Source of the DNA: Leptobrachium leishanense
Taxonomy: Eukaryota > Chordata > Amphibia > Anura > Megophryidae
DNA length: 64,000 bases
NCBI GenBank assembly: GCA_009667805.1
Contig: CM019067.1
Span: 66,882,637 to 66,946,636 of the forward strand
Direction of reading: 5' to 3'
Program-made: the position numbers and the translations under genes
In this document: positions 46,505 through 57,021 of the stretch, piece by piece
How positions within the stretch are numbered: the first letter of the stretch is position 1
Layout: each line of letters opens with the position of its first letter
The notes under the pieces: model-generated
The model's database searches: none
Told to the model about the DNA's origin: nothing
What the model saw: the letters and a program-made list of their open reading frames with translations, nothing else

Positions 46505-46910
46505 GCACATACAAGCTAAAACCTTGTGAGCCCTGAGCGGTCCCTACCGCAGAGCAAGCCACTAGTGCTTTTGCTCGTTCTCAGGACCCTCACACCCCCC
46601 CTTTCTCTCACTATAAGTATACAGGGTCATCCAGACGTGGACCCCTTGCTTGGTGTGCCTAAAGTGGTGTCAGCCATACCCTCCTGACGAGGCCTAACAA
46701 GGCCAAAACAATCGTCGGGGGTTGCTGCAACTCTCGTGCAGGGATGATGTCCTTGGCAGTCAGTACTGGCCACCCTTTTTGGGTGAGAGCAGACTGATTT
46801 GCATATGGAGCATTTATCCCTGTAATGGCACAAGCAAGCTAAAACCTTGTGAGACCTGAACGGGTCCCTACCGCAGAGCAAGCTTCTAGTGCTTTTGCTC
46901 ATTTCCCTCA
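46505..46910 (+). repeat. Direct repeats of a 321-bp unit with HHR-like core
   Basis: aagctaaaaccttgtgag.cctga.cgg.tccctaccgcagagcaagc..ctagtgcttttgctc occurs at about 46,512 and again at about 46,833, 321 bp apart. Between them, 46,683-46,720 reads cctgacgaggcctaacaaggccaaaacaatcg, with a CUGACGA box, a GGCC/GGCC stem and an altered GAAA box. The layout suggests a tandem, possibly ribozyme-bearing retroelement end. Confidence 0.5.
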
Positions 46911-47546
46911 CTATTTTAGCAGGAAGACCTTAGTTCCCATTTGACTGATATACTGGGAAGCTGCAATACCTTTCTATATAGACACAATTTTATAAAACCG
47001 TCTATATTCAAGAGTTTTTCTTGGATTTATGTACATTTGGGAATGACAATTTATCAGTGTTTGCCAGTGGAATGGCATTCTCCTGTATAAAGAAGCGCTG
47101 CAGCTGCTGCGCCTCCCAGTAATCTTTAAGACTGAATAATAGACAGAAATGTTGGTGAGTTCCCATCCTTATTTTTTTACGACTTGACCTCTGATCTTGG
47201 GGCACCTGCAGGTGCTGTTGAAAAACAAGTATAAGTGATAATGAGGATGAGGATATTTGTAGTTCCCCTTGTAGATCTTTGAACTTTTCGTGTTTGAGGA
47301 AGGAGAAGACCATTCGGTGAGATGCGTGGAACCAGGAGCCCCTGGCAGGAAAAAGTTTGTTTTACCTTTATCATTATGGCTGCTGGGCATTCAGTTCAGA
47401 ATGCAGGTGTTGAAGAAAATTTAGCAGTGGAGGCAGGGGTCCAACCTGTTCTTCCATTTCTATGCACCTCACAAAGTCAAAAGAAGAGTTATTGGAAATA
47501 AGCAGGGGAGCTATGGACCCTTGTATCGCGATTGTATACACCCCAC
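46911..47546. other. Unassigned; doubtful L1 ORF1 scrap
   Basis: On the minus strand, 47,313-47,008 reads VFSFLKHEKFKDLQGELQIS and later YWEAQQLQRFF. This faintly resembles the C-terminal domain of L1 ORF1 proteins, but lacks the RRFRP-type core. Too weak to call. Confidence 0.25.
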
Positions 47547-48308
47547 AATGGGCCCCATTACCAAGTGAACGCTAACTGTAGCATTTGGGTGAAGAAACGT
47601 TAACGTCAGGAAAAGAGACTTTAACGCATGCCCCCATATTACATTCCTAATGATAAACCGGTAAAAATTCAGTTAACGCATCAGCGATTGTGACAGCTTG
47701 CACAAGCTTACTTTGTGCACCCTATACTTAACATGGGGTGCACAATCAGTAATTAGCATTAGTAGTAGTATTACAAGTAGGGTATTACAAAATCCTAGCG
47801 CTAATTATCACTCCGATGGGTTAACCGATTTTATTTTCTGGCACTAAAAAGCTGCCATTAACTGATTGCACTTTTGCAGAAACAATTAGCACCAGCTTAC
47901 CCTCCCCCCAAATAAATCAGATACCCACCTTTCATCCCACGGCCAGCATGGCAGTCCGATCCACCACTTTTTGCCGCCGGAGCAGAGTGGGACTGGGAAC
48001 AAATAGTTCCCAGTCTCCCTCCTCTATCACTCAGCAGTGCTGCACAATCTAAGAAGAGCGAGATCACGCAGGGCTTGCAGCCTGGCAGTGCAACCCTCCA
48101 TGGAGTCCTATGGACTCCAGGAGATGATACTTTCAGCAGCGAGGAACTGCTACTGCGGGTAGTGCATGATTCGTCTGGGGCAAGATGCTGAAGTAGTGCC
48201 TGCCCCAGAATCTCACGCTAAAAAGGAAATGCTACAGGGAAACATGCAGGCGTAGGTTTTTACTGTTAGCCTCCCCATTTTAGCGTTAAAGATGGAATAG
48301 TGCCCAAC
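47547..48308. mobile_element. GGGC-family MITE, copy 7
   Basis: Ends GGGCCCCATTACC (from 47,550) and GGAATAGTGCCC (to 48,305), flanks AAT/AAC. Collinear with copy 3 at 18,624, including the gtatttacaaagt/ctagcgctaatta block and gagtcctatggactccagg. Non-coding. Confidence 0.7.
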
Positions 48309-48324
48309 ATCAGGTGAGGTAATA

Positions 48325-48500
48325 TTGAACAGGTCAGGGTCTGGCCTTTCCAATGATACCAAACATGACCATGTAATATGTGAACCAAAAATAAACAAAC
48401 ACAATTATATATATATCAGTGGTATTGTTTGCTTTTCACTTACAAAGTGAACAATACTGCTGCCATTGGTCAACATCTCATTTCCCACACTACACAAGTA
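48325..48500 (-). repeat. Fragment of the TGGTCATGTTTGGTATCA family
   Basis: Reverse complement of 55,730-55,960: cctttccaatgataccaaacatgacca and cactttgtaagtgaa/tgttcac with tgctgccattgg. Related sequence is also at 56,455 and 59,185. Confidence 0.5.
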
Positions 48501-48663
48501 TAGAGTATACATAGTTATATTATTTATGAAGTGAAATGCACCAAATACAAGATAACATGTTTTTTTTTAAGTGTTGAATAAAATAGAGATATGCAATAAA
48601 TGGTTCTCTTAAGTTTTCTGCTTTTTTTTTTAGGAGTTCCCTTTCGGAATTTGTAAATAGTAC

Positions 48664-49400
48664 TGTCACAGCGGCACCAGGCTTGGACCATGGTGGTGCC
48701 TTTGTTCAGGAAGAAGTTAAGCCCTTGAGGCAAGTTAGCTGCTGGCTGCATGGAGAGATACACAGAAACAAGACAAGATATAACAGGACTTAAACAGGAA
48801 AAGCAGGAGAACACAGAAGAACTCTAAAGGAATCCCTAACTCTGGGGTAAGATCCTTGAATGGTCTTCTGCCTATGGAAACCTACCAAGAAATAACAGAG
48901 ACAGGAGAACAGGAAGGGCGAGGGTTAAACAAGACAACCAGTAAGACCACACAGGGAACCCTGAATATAAATGAGGTTCTTACACTGGCCTCTGTGCTAT
49001 ATACAGTATACTGCTGGGTACTACACAGAACATAAAGCAAGGAACAATGTAGAAAAGTCAAAACCAGAGCTAAAGGATCTAGAGCCAGAAGGGAATGTCA
49101 GACAAGCAGAGGTCGTTAGTGTACACAGAATATGAACCATACAGAGTACAGGGAGTAAACCAAAGAATAGTGAAGTTTGGAGAAAATAAGATTATAAGAT
49201 TATAAACCAGAAAAATCCAAGACACATTACAGGAATGCAGCAATTTAGGAACCAGGAATATGAACCCTCAGGAAAAAGATTCTCAGGAACCAGAACTCAT
49301 GCAAGAGCAATCAGCCTCTCTGCTGCTTGAATCTATATAATGAACAGGACTGGGCAATTAGGACATGTGACCTCTAGACCTAACAGCCACAGGGGAACCC
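48664..49400. repeat. Unclassified TGTCAC repeat, copy 2
   Basis: Starts TGTCACAGCGGCACCAGGCTTGG as at 9,515 and continues as purine-rich sequence with aaaccagagctaaagg-like words. The end is near tgtgacctctag. No coding frame. Confidence 0.35.
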
Positions 49401-49812
49401 AGGAGATTATTTCACACGCTGTAAATGAGTGAATTCAGAATTGAAATTATTTTTGTTCATACAGCATTTTGACATAACACATTGTAATGATACATTTTGA
49501 ATCTGCTAAGTCTTCTGACAAAAAATTATGTACAATTTGTCTGGGTTCTATAATAAAACATGATGAGCACAAACTAGTATAAATGAGCTCAGCAGCAGGG
49601 GGTGAAATGATTCCGCAGCAAAAGAGTTAATACTGGCTTGTGCTGAGAATAACATCGTCCACTGAATCGCACATTATTTTCCAGTTTGTAGGAAGTGTTC
49701 ATTTACAGCTGACAGAAAGTCAAGTCACAAAGGAAGCTTGTGGCTGAAATCAAATTGGATTGGACATTTTTGGATTAACAACTGGGGCTGTTATACTTAA
49801 CAGCTCACTCAT
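49401..49812. repeat. Partial GCTGAG/TTAA-family fragment in unassigned sequence
   Basis: 49,540-49,631 (tctgggttctataataaaacatgatgagcac .. gagctcagcagcagggggtgaaatg .. gagttaa) is the 3' part of the family at 56,560-56,674. The rest is unassigned. 49,660-49,760 looks unique. Confidence 0.45.
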
Positions 49813-50460
49813 AAACCCCATAGGGACCACTGATGTACATAGTACGTCCTGGGGAAAATTCCCCTTAAGGACCAAGAACGTACCTATGTATGTCATGGTC
49901 CTTTAATCCACCTCCCTCTCCAAACTCACCTCTCTGGTCGGAGTCCCACATCGGTCTGGCTTCCTTGAAACAGGCCCGATGATTTTATGGGCCCCAGCCG
50001 TCAGGGCCGGGTTAAGATCTTTATGGGCCTGGAGCTAAAGATTTTGTTGGGCTTTTTTGGGATTTAGTGAAATGAAAGCATATTTTAGGTTATTTAATAG
50101 TGCAGATATGGGTATATCTAACCAGGCAGATACTGTGTGATTAATATTTCAGTCATTTACAGTAAAATAATAAACAGAAATATATCAAAAAACAACCACA
50201 CACAAAGTCTTGAAAGAAAGGTACATATAGGTCAGAAATGAACCTTCAAATAGGACACTTCCACGGTGGCTTGATAGTACCTCTTTACACGGAGTGAAGA
50301 TTCACAGAGCCACGATACACCATTATACCAGGCCACACACATAGAAGCCAATATGTACACAACATAATACAAAATGAAGAAAATGAAGCGCTGATCAGTA
50401 TATGAGGAAATCGTTGAAACACTCAAAATGGTCCTTGTTGCTCAACCATCAAAGTGAAAG

Positions 50461-51089
50461 TACAAAATAAAGGGGTAGTGTAGCGATGACAATGTCCTTC
50501 TTGAGATATGGTGGTTTTCGGAACTTTTTGTGGTCCTCTTCTGGATATCCCTCAAATGAGAACACAAAGAAGAGAAAACATCATAGTGCGACCCATATAT
50601 CACCTATAGCGATGAATAAATAGATCTCACTCACATAAGGTGGAACCCTCCTGGTTCTGGGTCAATCGTATTTTGGGTCGTTCACTGGCTACTCGAAAGC
50701 CCCTTCTGGAATGGATCAGGTCTCTCAGCAAGGATAAGCTGTTTCAGATGTCCGTGGGGTTACTAAATCCAAAAATACTCCAAGATTGCTGAATCCAAAA
50801 GACTGCTCGAAGGAGCCAATGATGACTCCACAGCATATAAAAAGGGTAAATGAAAACAATAAAATTGCTTTTAAATGAATAAAAAATATTTAATAACAAA
50901 TAAAAACAAAAACAAACAAAAAGCCAGGACGCGTTTCGCCAAGATAGATAATGTATCAAAAGGCTTCCTCAGCTGGCTGCTGCTTTAAAACTGAACATAT
51001 GCTGGTTTAAATAGCCATATTCATTTACCCTTAACAAATCACCATTACACTTTTTGGCGGGAAAATTAGTATATCCAATGGAAATAGGA
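50461..51089 (-). repeat. PLE left pseudo-LTR, inverted
   Basis: 629 bp, the reverse complement of 53,861-54,490 with few mismatches (for example gttcactggctactcg versus cgggtggccagtgaa). It begins tacaaaataaaggggtag and ends gtatatccaatggaaatagga. It contains a hammerhead-like core on the minus strand at 50,924-50,976. Confidence 0.92.
50924..50976 (-). ncRNA. Hammerhead-like ribozyme core, left pLTR
   Basis: Identical motif to the right copy (53,975-54,027) on the opposite strand: CCAG stem I, CTGAGGA, stem II GCC/GGC, GAAA, ACGCGT, CTGG. Because the pLTRs are inverted, transcripts of each strand would carry one core. Confidence 0.5.
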
Positions 51090-51096
51090 TCCAATT

Positions 51097-53068
51097 AAAG
51101 CCTTCAAGAATATAGTACTGGCAGAAGTAGATAAAATTCCAATCAAATATGGCAAACAGAACCTCACTAAGAAAGAGAGAGAGGCCCTTATGTCCTTAAG
51201 TAAGAATGATAAGATCGTGATTAAACCTGCAGACAAGGGAGGGGGGATAGTTGTCCTGTCGGTTGACAATTATCATGATGAAGCTATGAGGATTCTTTCT
51301 GATGTTGGTACCTACAGGGCAATTAATCGGAACCCTATTCAGGAGGTCCAGGAGAGTATTAAAACCTTAGTGGAGAAAGGATCAATAAGAAAGAAAATGA
51401 GTATATTGTAGTCAAATTCCCCATTACCCCAGTTTTTTATTGGTTACCCAAGTTACACAAAAACGCCAACAATCCTCCAAGCCGCCCAATTATAGCGGGT
51501 ATTGAGTCTAGTACTAGTCATTTGTCTAGATATATCGACACTATCCTTCAACCTTTAGTTAAGGCTATACCATCTTACCTTAAAGATAGTATAAGTATCC
51601 TTCAGACACTGCAAAATGTAGTCTGGGAAGAGAATTTTATTATGGCCACTTTCGATGTTCAATCGCTATATAGCATAATACCTCACATTAGAGGCATTGA
51701 TGCAGTTCAGAAATTCCTGACAAACGATCAGTTAATTTCCAGTGAACTCACTGAGTTTGTTTTAAATGGCATTGAATTGATATTGAGTTCCAACTTTTTT
51801 CGGTTTGAGGATCAATTCTTTCTCCAGATAAAGGGCACAGCGATGGGGACCAGGTTTGCACCCAGGTACGCCAACTTGTTCATGGCGGACTGGGAAGACC
51901 AGTTCGTTCATGGGGGCGTGGCTGTGTGCAGAGCCTGTTCCATTACAAAAGATACATCGACGATATCCTAATTGTGTGGAAGGGAAGTGAAGAGTCTCTT
52001 CAATCCTTTTTCCACAATCTCAATCGTAATGATTGGGGCATTATTTTGGATTGTACTATAAGCAAATCATCTATCAACTTTTTAGATCTGAATATATACA
52101 TTGAAAACAACAATATCAAAACTAGAACTTATTTCAAACAAGTTGATGTAAACAGTTACATTGAACAGACAAGCTGCCATGCCGATCATTGGCTAAGAGG
52201 TGTCCCTAAAGGACAATTTAAGAGAATAAGGCGTAACTGCACAGAAGATGCTCAATATATACAGCAAGCTAACAAATTAAAGTTGGATTTTGTGGCTAAG
52301 GGATATAGGGAGGAAGTCCTAGATTCCACAATTGGGGAGATCAAGGCACTAGATAGGAAGGCTATTTTACAGTATAAATCCGTTGAGACGGGTAAGAACA
52401 ACGCCATCATGTTTATTTCGGATTATAATGTACATACGAAAGAAATTCACCATATTATCAGGAGAAATTGGCCCCTACTTAAACGTGACCCATTATTGAA
52501 AGATCTTATCGGAGACACACCCAAATTGGTCAATAGGGGAGCTACAAATATTAAAAAAGTGTTGGTCAAAAGTCATAAAAATCCACAGATAAATGGGAAT
52601 TTATTTAATTTAAAAGAAGGCTTTTACCGTTGTGGGTCATGTCCAGCATGTACTAATTTGAAATTAAATAAGGTGACCACTTCCGAATTTACTTGTAATG
52701 GTAATACATACAAAATTAGGGGGGTTATTACCTGTAGGACTAAAAATGCTGTTTATAAACTTACATGTCCCTGCGGCTTACATTATGTGGGCCACACAAA
52801 AAGGCCATTATTCACTAGAATTAGGGAACATATCTACAACATTTCGAGGGGTTTAATTACACATTCAGTTTCAGCTCATTTTAAAAACATACATGGACAA
52901 TCCCCAGAGGGTATGCATTTTATTGCCATGCAAAAAGTTATCCCACATTGGAGAGGTGGGGATTTTAATAAAAAAATTCACTGTATGGAAATGAGGTGGA
53001 TTTATACTCTAAACACATTGATTCCCTCAGGTTTAAATGGCGATTTTGAGCTGTGCCATTTTTTGTAG
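51097..53068 (+). pseudogene. Penelope RT / GIY-YIG protein, two frameshifts
   Basis: Piece 1 (51,097-51,380) reads KAFKNIVLAEVDKIPIKYG .. KPADKGGGIVVLS, RT fingers. Piece 2 (51,381-51,925) has WLPKLHKN, RPIIAGIESSTSHLSRYID, MATFDVQSLYSIIP with the first catalytic aspartate and KGTAMGTRFAPRYANLFMAD. Piece 3 (51,926-53,068, 380 codons from its first Met) has RYIDDILIVW with the catalytic YIDD box, a linker, a cysteine cluster FYRCGSCPACTN, and the GIY-YIG nuclease core AVYKLTCPCGLHYVGHTKRP (52,748-52,807) with RIREH downstream. The two frame changes are near 51,380 and 51,910-51,945. Catalytic motifs look intact. The N-terminal extension seen in complete Penelope proteins is absent. Confidence 0.9.
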
Positions 53069-53860
53069 TTTTTTGGAGCACCATTATTCTATGCAGGGTG
53101 ATATATATAAATCGGGTGATATTTTGTTCATATTCCACCACAGTTGATAGGGCAGATGTTGATGGTCTAATCTGGGACTTTCCATATGTATGCCTTTTAG
53201 TAATCTATCTGTGTAGGTAGGGTCATGTGATCACGCAATTTGGTCTGAAATTTAAGTATCTGGAGTGTTTTGGTGCACTTTTTCTATGGGGTTCAAGTTG
53301 CGAAACTTTTGGGAGTGCATGCGTCTGATATTTTGCCATCGATTTTTGGCTTGTAGCCCTTCATATGGGACCTTTATGAGTTTGTTAGGGATGATTTGTC
53401 CTTTCACTGTTTTGAGATTTGTGCGCAGGCGTGTGCTTTCCTTTTTGCAGGAGGTGCGGTTTCATTACCCTCTCGGATCGGTTGGGGGCATGCGCATGTG
53501 GGTCCTCTGTTTGTGGCCTGTGTGCGGCCCCTGACTCGATGGCGTTTTTCCTCCTCCTGGTCTGTGTCCCTCTGGATGGTGTCCTTTCTCCGCCCCGAGT
53601 CTACTGCGCATGCGAGCACTTTCGATTCGTGGCAGGGAAGGACCATAAGGAAGAGAGTTTAATATATTTACTCTATTTTTGTCTTTTTGGGCACAAACAT
53701 TTATATTTATGGTAGTATACCATTCGTAGGGGGACATACTCAAGTTGATTAGAATATCTAATGCCAATAAATCCTCAATGGAGGCAATTCCCATCATCTT
53801 TATTTACTTATTTTTTATGTTTTTGAATACTAAATTCAGATTGGCTAGAGGAAAAAGAAA
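53069..53860 (+). other. PLE 3' untranslated region
   Basis: Lies between the endonuclease stop and the right pLTR. Several frames of 80-110 codons overlap here on both strands around a GC-rich patch (53,400-53,640), but none has a domain. The PLE context explains the region without a gene. Confidence 0.6.
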
Positions 53861-54490
53861 GTCCTATTTCCATTGGATATACTAATTTTCCCGTCAAAAA
53901 GTGTAATGGTGATTGGTTAAGGGTAAATGAATATGGCTATTTAAACCAGTATATGTTCAGTTTTAAAGCAGCAGCCAGCTGAGGAAGCCTTTTGATACAT
54001 TATCTATCTTGGCGAAACGCGTCCTGGCTTTTTGTTTGTTTTTGTTTTTATTTGTTATTAAATATTTTTTATTCATTTAAAAGCAATTTTATTGTTTTCA
54101 TTTACCCTTTTTATATGCTGTGGAGTCATCATTGGCTCCTTCGAGCAGTCTTTTGGATTCAGCAACCTTGGAGTATTTTTGGATTTAGTAACCCCACGGA
54201 CATCTGAAACAGCTTATCCTTGCTGAGAGACCTGATCCATTCCAGAAGGGGCTTTCGGGTGGCCAGTGAATGACCCAAAATACGATTGACCCAGAACCAG
54301 GAGGGTTCCACCTCATGTGAGTGAGATCTATTTATTCATCGCTATAGGTGATATATGGGTCGCACTATGATGTTTTCTCTTCTTTGTGTTCTCATTTGAG
54401 GGATATCCAGAAGAGGACCACGAAAAGTTCCAAAAACCACCATATCTCAAGAAGGACATTGTCATCGCTACACTACCCCTTTATTTTGTA
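53861..54490 (+). repeat. PLE right pseudo-LTR, direct
   Basis: 630 bp, inverse of the left pLTR. It includes the hammerhead-like core at 53,975-54,027 and a long T- and A-rich stretch (54,030-54,110). Confidence 0.92.
53975..54027 (+). ncRNA. Hammerhead-like ribozyme core, right pLTR
   Basis: AGCCAG (from 53,973) pairs with CTGGCT (54,024-54,029) as stem I. CTGAGGA (53,979-53,985) fits the CUGANGA box. GCC (53,987-53,989) pairs with GGC (54,011-54,013) as stem II with a 21-base loop. GAAA (54,014-54,017) is followed by a self-complementary CGCG and the cleavage triplet GTC (54,021-54,023). Minimal hammerheads with tiny stem III are known from Penelope elements. One extra A (53,986) between the box and stem II weakens the match. 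Confidence 0.5.
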
Positions 54491-54504
54491 TGTACACAAC
54501 ATAA

Positions 54505-54891
54505 ATGGTAAAAAATGAGAAGCAAAGATAGCACAGTAATTACTGTCACAGACCAATTTACTAAACAGACTGAATTACATATTAGTATATAAATGAAGCA
54601 CAACACCGCTGCATACCAGGACCACAACAGCGTGGAACCTATATAGGGCCAATATAAATTAGGCCAATCTCATATAGCTAAATGCCGCCTAGAAATTGGT
54701 AAAAGGCAAAAACTACACCAGTAACTAACAGTACCATATCTCATTATAGGCAGCCACGCAAATTTCAATAATTGGTTAGAGACATAATCCAGTCAAATCA
54801 GCTCATCCATATTAATAGTCGCGCTATCTTAGTAGAAATGAACTGTTAAAACAAAGAGAGCACTTAACACGTTTCAACCTCAACGGTCTTG
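54505..54891. other. hAT interior with a PLE-like motif
   Basis: Non-coding interior of the hAT element. At 54,858-54,895, aaagagagcacttaacacgtttcaacctcaacggtcttgat begins a motif that recurs three times near 55,530-55,670. Confidence 0.4.
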
Positions 54892-55457
54892 ATAAATGTT
54901 ATGATCATGGGTGATTTTTGCCATAAATTATCATATTTTAATACTAACTGAATGACATACCAAAGAAGGACCAATAGGGGCAGTGTGTAGGCTGTTGGCA
55001 CTGTGGGGCTAGCTGTGAAGTCATTAAGCCAGCCTACTTTAGAGAGGTCTTTTCCTATTGGTAGAGGAGGGTTTGTCTACTGGTGACTCCCACTGGGAAT
55101 AAAAGGGGGACTTCCACCAAGAGTTAGGTCTCTTGCTCTTCAGCTCTTACCTGAGACTGACCACCATGTGAAGTTTTCTGCAGCCCCCAGCTTGGGGCGT
55201 AATAAGCATGCTTTTAGTTCATTGCTGTATTGTTTAAGTATTGTTGTTTAGCTTAATGTACTGTGAAGTATTGTTGTTTAGTTTAAGGTACTGTGCCATG
55301 ACTGTGTGTATATGTTAGTTTTTCTGTAGTTACTGTAAAGCAAATGATATAAACTGTGAATATAGATTGCCAAGTAAATTGTCATTCATATTGCACCGGT
55401 TTCTGTGTGTTTTCTTATATATATTCGACCATATTACCCACAAGATATAAATGTTAT
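54892..55457. mobile_element. 544-bp insertion with 11-bp direct repeats
   Basis: ATAAATGTTAT flanks the segment (54,892-54,902 and 55,447-55,457). The interior has promoter-like gggaataaaagggggac (near 55,098) and a tandem attgttgtttagtttaag pair (55,240-55,290). It could be an LTR-like or other insertion. Its ends (GATCATGGGTGAT / ATTACCCACAAGAT) are weakly inverted. Class unresolved. Confidence 0.45.
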
Positions 55458-55499
55458 TGTTGCAACTTAGGGCTTTAATTATTGCTTATTAATTCAATA

Positions 55500-55680
55500 A
55501 TTAATGATGGATTTAATGCCCAAAACGAAACAATAAACAAAGCAGCACTCAATGCGTTTCAACCTCAACGGTCTTGATAAACAAAGCGAGCACTCAATGC
55601 ATTTCAACCTCAACGGTCTTGATAAAGACCGTTGAGGTTGAAAGTGAGTGCTCTCTTTGTTTTAACAGCGGTTTAGGTTT
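55500..55680. repeat. Repeated CAACCTCAACGGTCTTGATAAA motif with inversion
   Basis: gagcactcaatgcrtttcaacctcaacggtcttgataaa occurs twice in tandem (about 55,540 and 55,588). The second copy is followed at once by its inverse (gaccgttgaggttgaaagtgagtgctctctttgttttaac), giving a hairpin. A further copy is at 54,860. Confidence 0.75.
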
Positions 55681-57021
55681 TTGATGTAACAATTCGTAAC
55701 AACGGATTGTGTTATCACCTCTAGACTTTTGGTGACATGAGAAATGTGATGGTGAGTTAGTACAGCAGCATTGTTCACTTTATAATTGCAATGCAAAGTG
55801 AAAAATATTGCTGTTAGAAAAAAAAGAAAAAACGTAATATTTATTATTTTATTTTTAGTGTTACATAAAATCTGGTCATGTTTGGTATCATTGGAAATGC
55901 CATGCTCCGGCCCTTCCAGTGATACCTCGAATGATCCTATAGCTTCTATGGAGTTGGAGATACATTGGTCCAAATGCCCATCAATGCAGACATAATTATC
56001 CTTTCTCTAAGCCTTTTCTGGGTCATGGGCCTAGAGCTGCTGCTGCTCCATCAGCCCCTATGTTAATCCGGCCCTGCCAGCCTTGAAGACAACGTCATTT
56101 TCATTTTTGCACAGCGATGATGTCATTTTCAGGTGCTCCCGGCACCTGCAGGGGGCAACCTGTAAGGGGAGGGGGGTTTACTCCCCAATGGCTGCACGTA
56201 GGAAAAAGAGAGGCACGACTGAAGAGGGCAGAGTCTGCCCTTTCCAGAGGTGCCTCTCTTTAACCCCTTAGGTGCTGAATCGTGATTCGCTCCTGGAGCA
56301 TCTTGGATGTCAGCCAAGCCTCTGGGGTTACCCCCCACACACTGATGTCATTGCCATATGTGCGTTGATGTAAGTTGGCCAGTTAACCCCCTAGCTGCCA
56401 AGTGGAGCTAGGGGGTCCTTTGGAAACCCCGTATCTCCTGATCCGTAGCAGCTAGAGGATCATGTTTGGTATTATTGATCATGGCCTGATGATGGCCTTT
56501 CTGATGCTACCAAACATGACCATTTTTGATGTAAAACTAAAGAAGTGGTTTTTTTTTTATTTGTCTGGCTCGTATAATAAAATAGGATTTAAATCATGTT
56601 TATACATGATGAGCATAAACGGTCAAAATGAGCTCAGCACACAGAGGTGAAATGGCTCAGATGTGAAGGAGTTAAAAAGCAAAAACATGTATAATTGGGT
56701 ATTTCTAACTTCAGGACAAAATTTCGAAACTATTTAGCCGGGGTCTTTTTTGTCAGTTGTAGAGTTTGAGGATTAAAGTTCAAAAAGTGTGTTTTTATAT
56801 TTCATATAAATTTTTTATAGCAAATTAAATGATATGATGAAAATAATGGTATCATTAGAATGTCCATTTAGTGGCGAGAAAAACCGTATATAATATTTGT
56901 GGGTTCCATAAACGAGTAAGAGGAAAATTAGAGCTAAACCAAAACAAAGCATAAATGTATAAACAACAGTGGGTACTTTCGGACAGACAATGGTAATATC
57001 GCGTGGTCACTGTGCGGTTAA

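Larger units (their letters stand above)
50352..54504 (+). mobile_element. Penelope-like element 2 with inverted pLTRs
   Basis: The insertion of 4,121 bp (50,368-54,488) has a perfect 16-bp target duplication TATGTACACAACATAA (50,352-50,367 and 54,489-54,504). It is built of a 93-bp leader, an inverted pseudo-LTR (50,461-51,089), the RT/endonuclease gene, a 3' UTR (53,069-53,860) and a direct pseudo-LTR (53,861-54,490). Inverted pLTRs are a known Penelope arrangement. The coding region abuts the left pLTR, so its N-terminus is missing. Confidence 0.9.
49994..56084. mobile_element. hAT element hosting a Penelope-like element
   Basis: The 6,075-bp span (50,002-56,076) has ends CAGGGCCGGGTTAAGATC and (right, read inward) CAGGGCCGGATTAACATAG. 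Both continue to GGGCC/GGGGC..GGAGC. The 8-bp duplication CCAGCCGT/CCAGCCTT has one mismatch. Without the PLE (4.1 kb) and a 544-bp insert, the hAT is about 1.4 kb and non-coding, so it needs a transposase in trans. It interrupts the TTAA composite. Confidence 0.82.
49813..57021 (+). mobile_element. TTAA composite element, split by a 6-kb hAT
   Basis: Left part 49,813-50,001 (..tagtacgtcctgg .. cttaaggacc .. gtcatggtcc), then a hAT, then 56,077-57,017, ending in TTAA at 57,018-57,021. Removing the hAT gives about 1.1 kb that matches, in reverse, the unit at 58,209-59,672 in the same order: gtacat/acgt start, cacctgcagg, gatgtcagccaagc, cagttaaccccct, catgtttggta, gtgaaatggctcag, gcaaaaacatgta, gtatttct and aaatggacattc-like blocks. 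TTAA flanks suggest piggyBac/Kolobok-type transposition. No transposase is present. Confidence 0.6.

Noticed and set aside
47008..47390. Possible L1 ORF1 C-terminal domain on the minus strand
   Set aside because: Only scattered residues agree and the conserved RRFRP/RYRWG core is absent.
53265..53797. Several overlapping frames of 80-110 codons on both strands
   Set aside because: They lie in the PLE 3' UTR in a GC-rich patch, in conflicting frames, with no domain.
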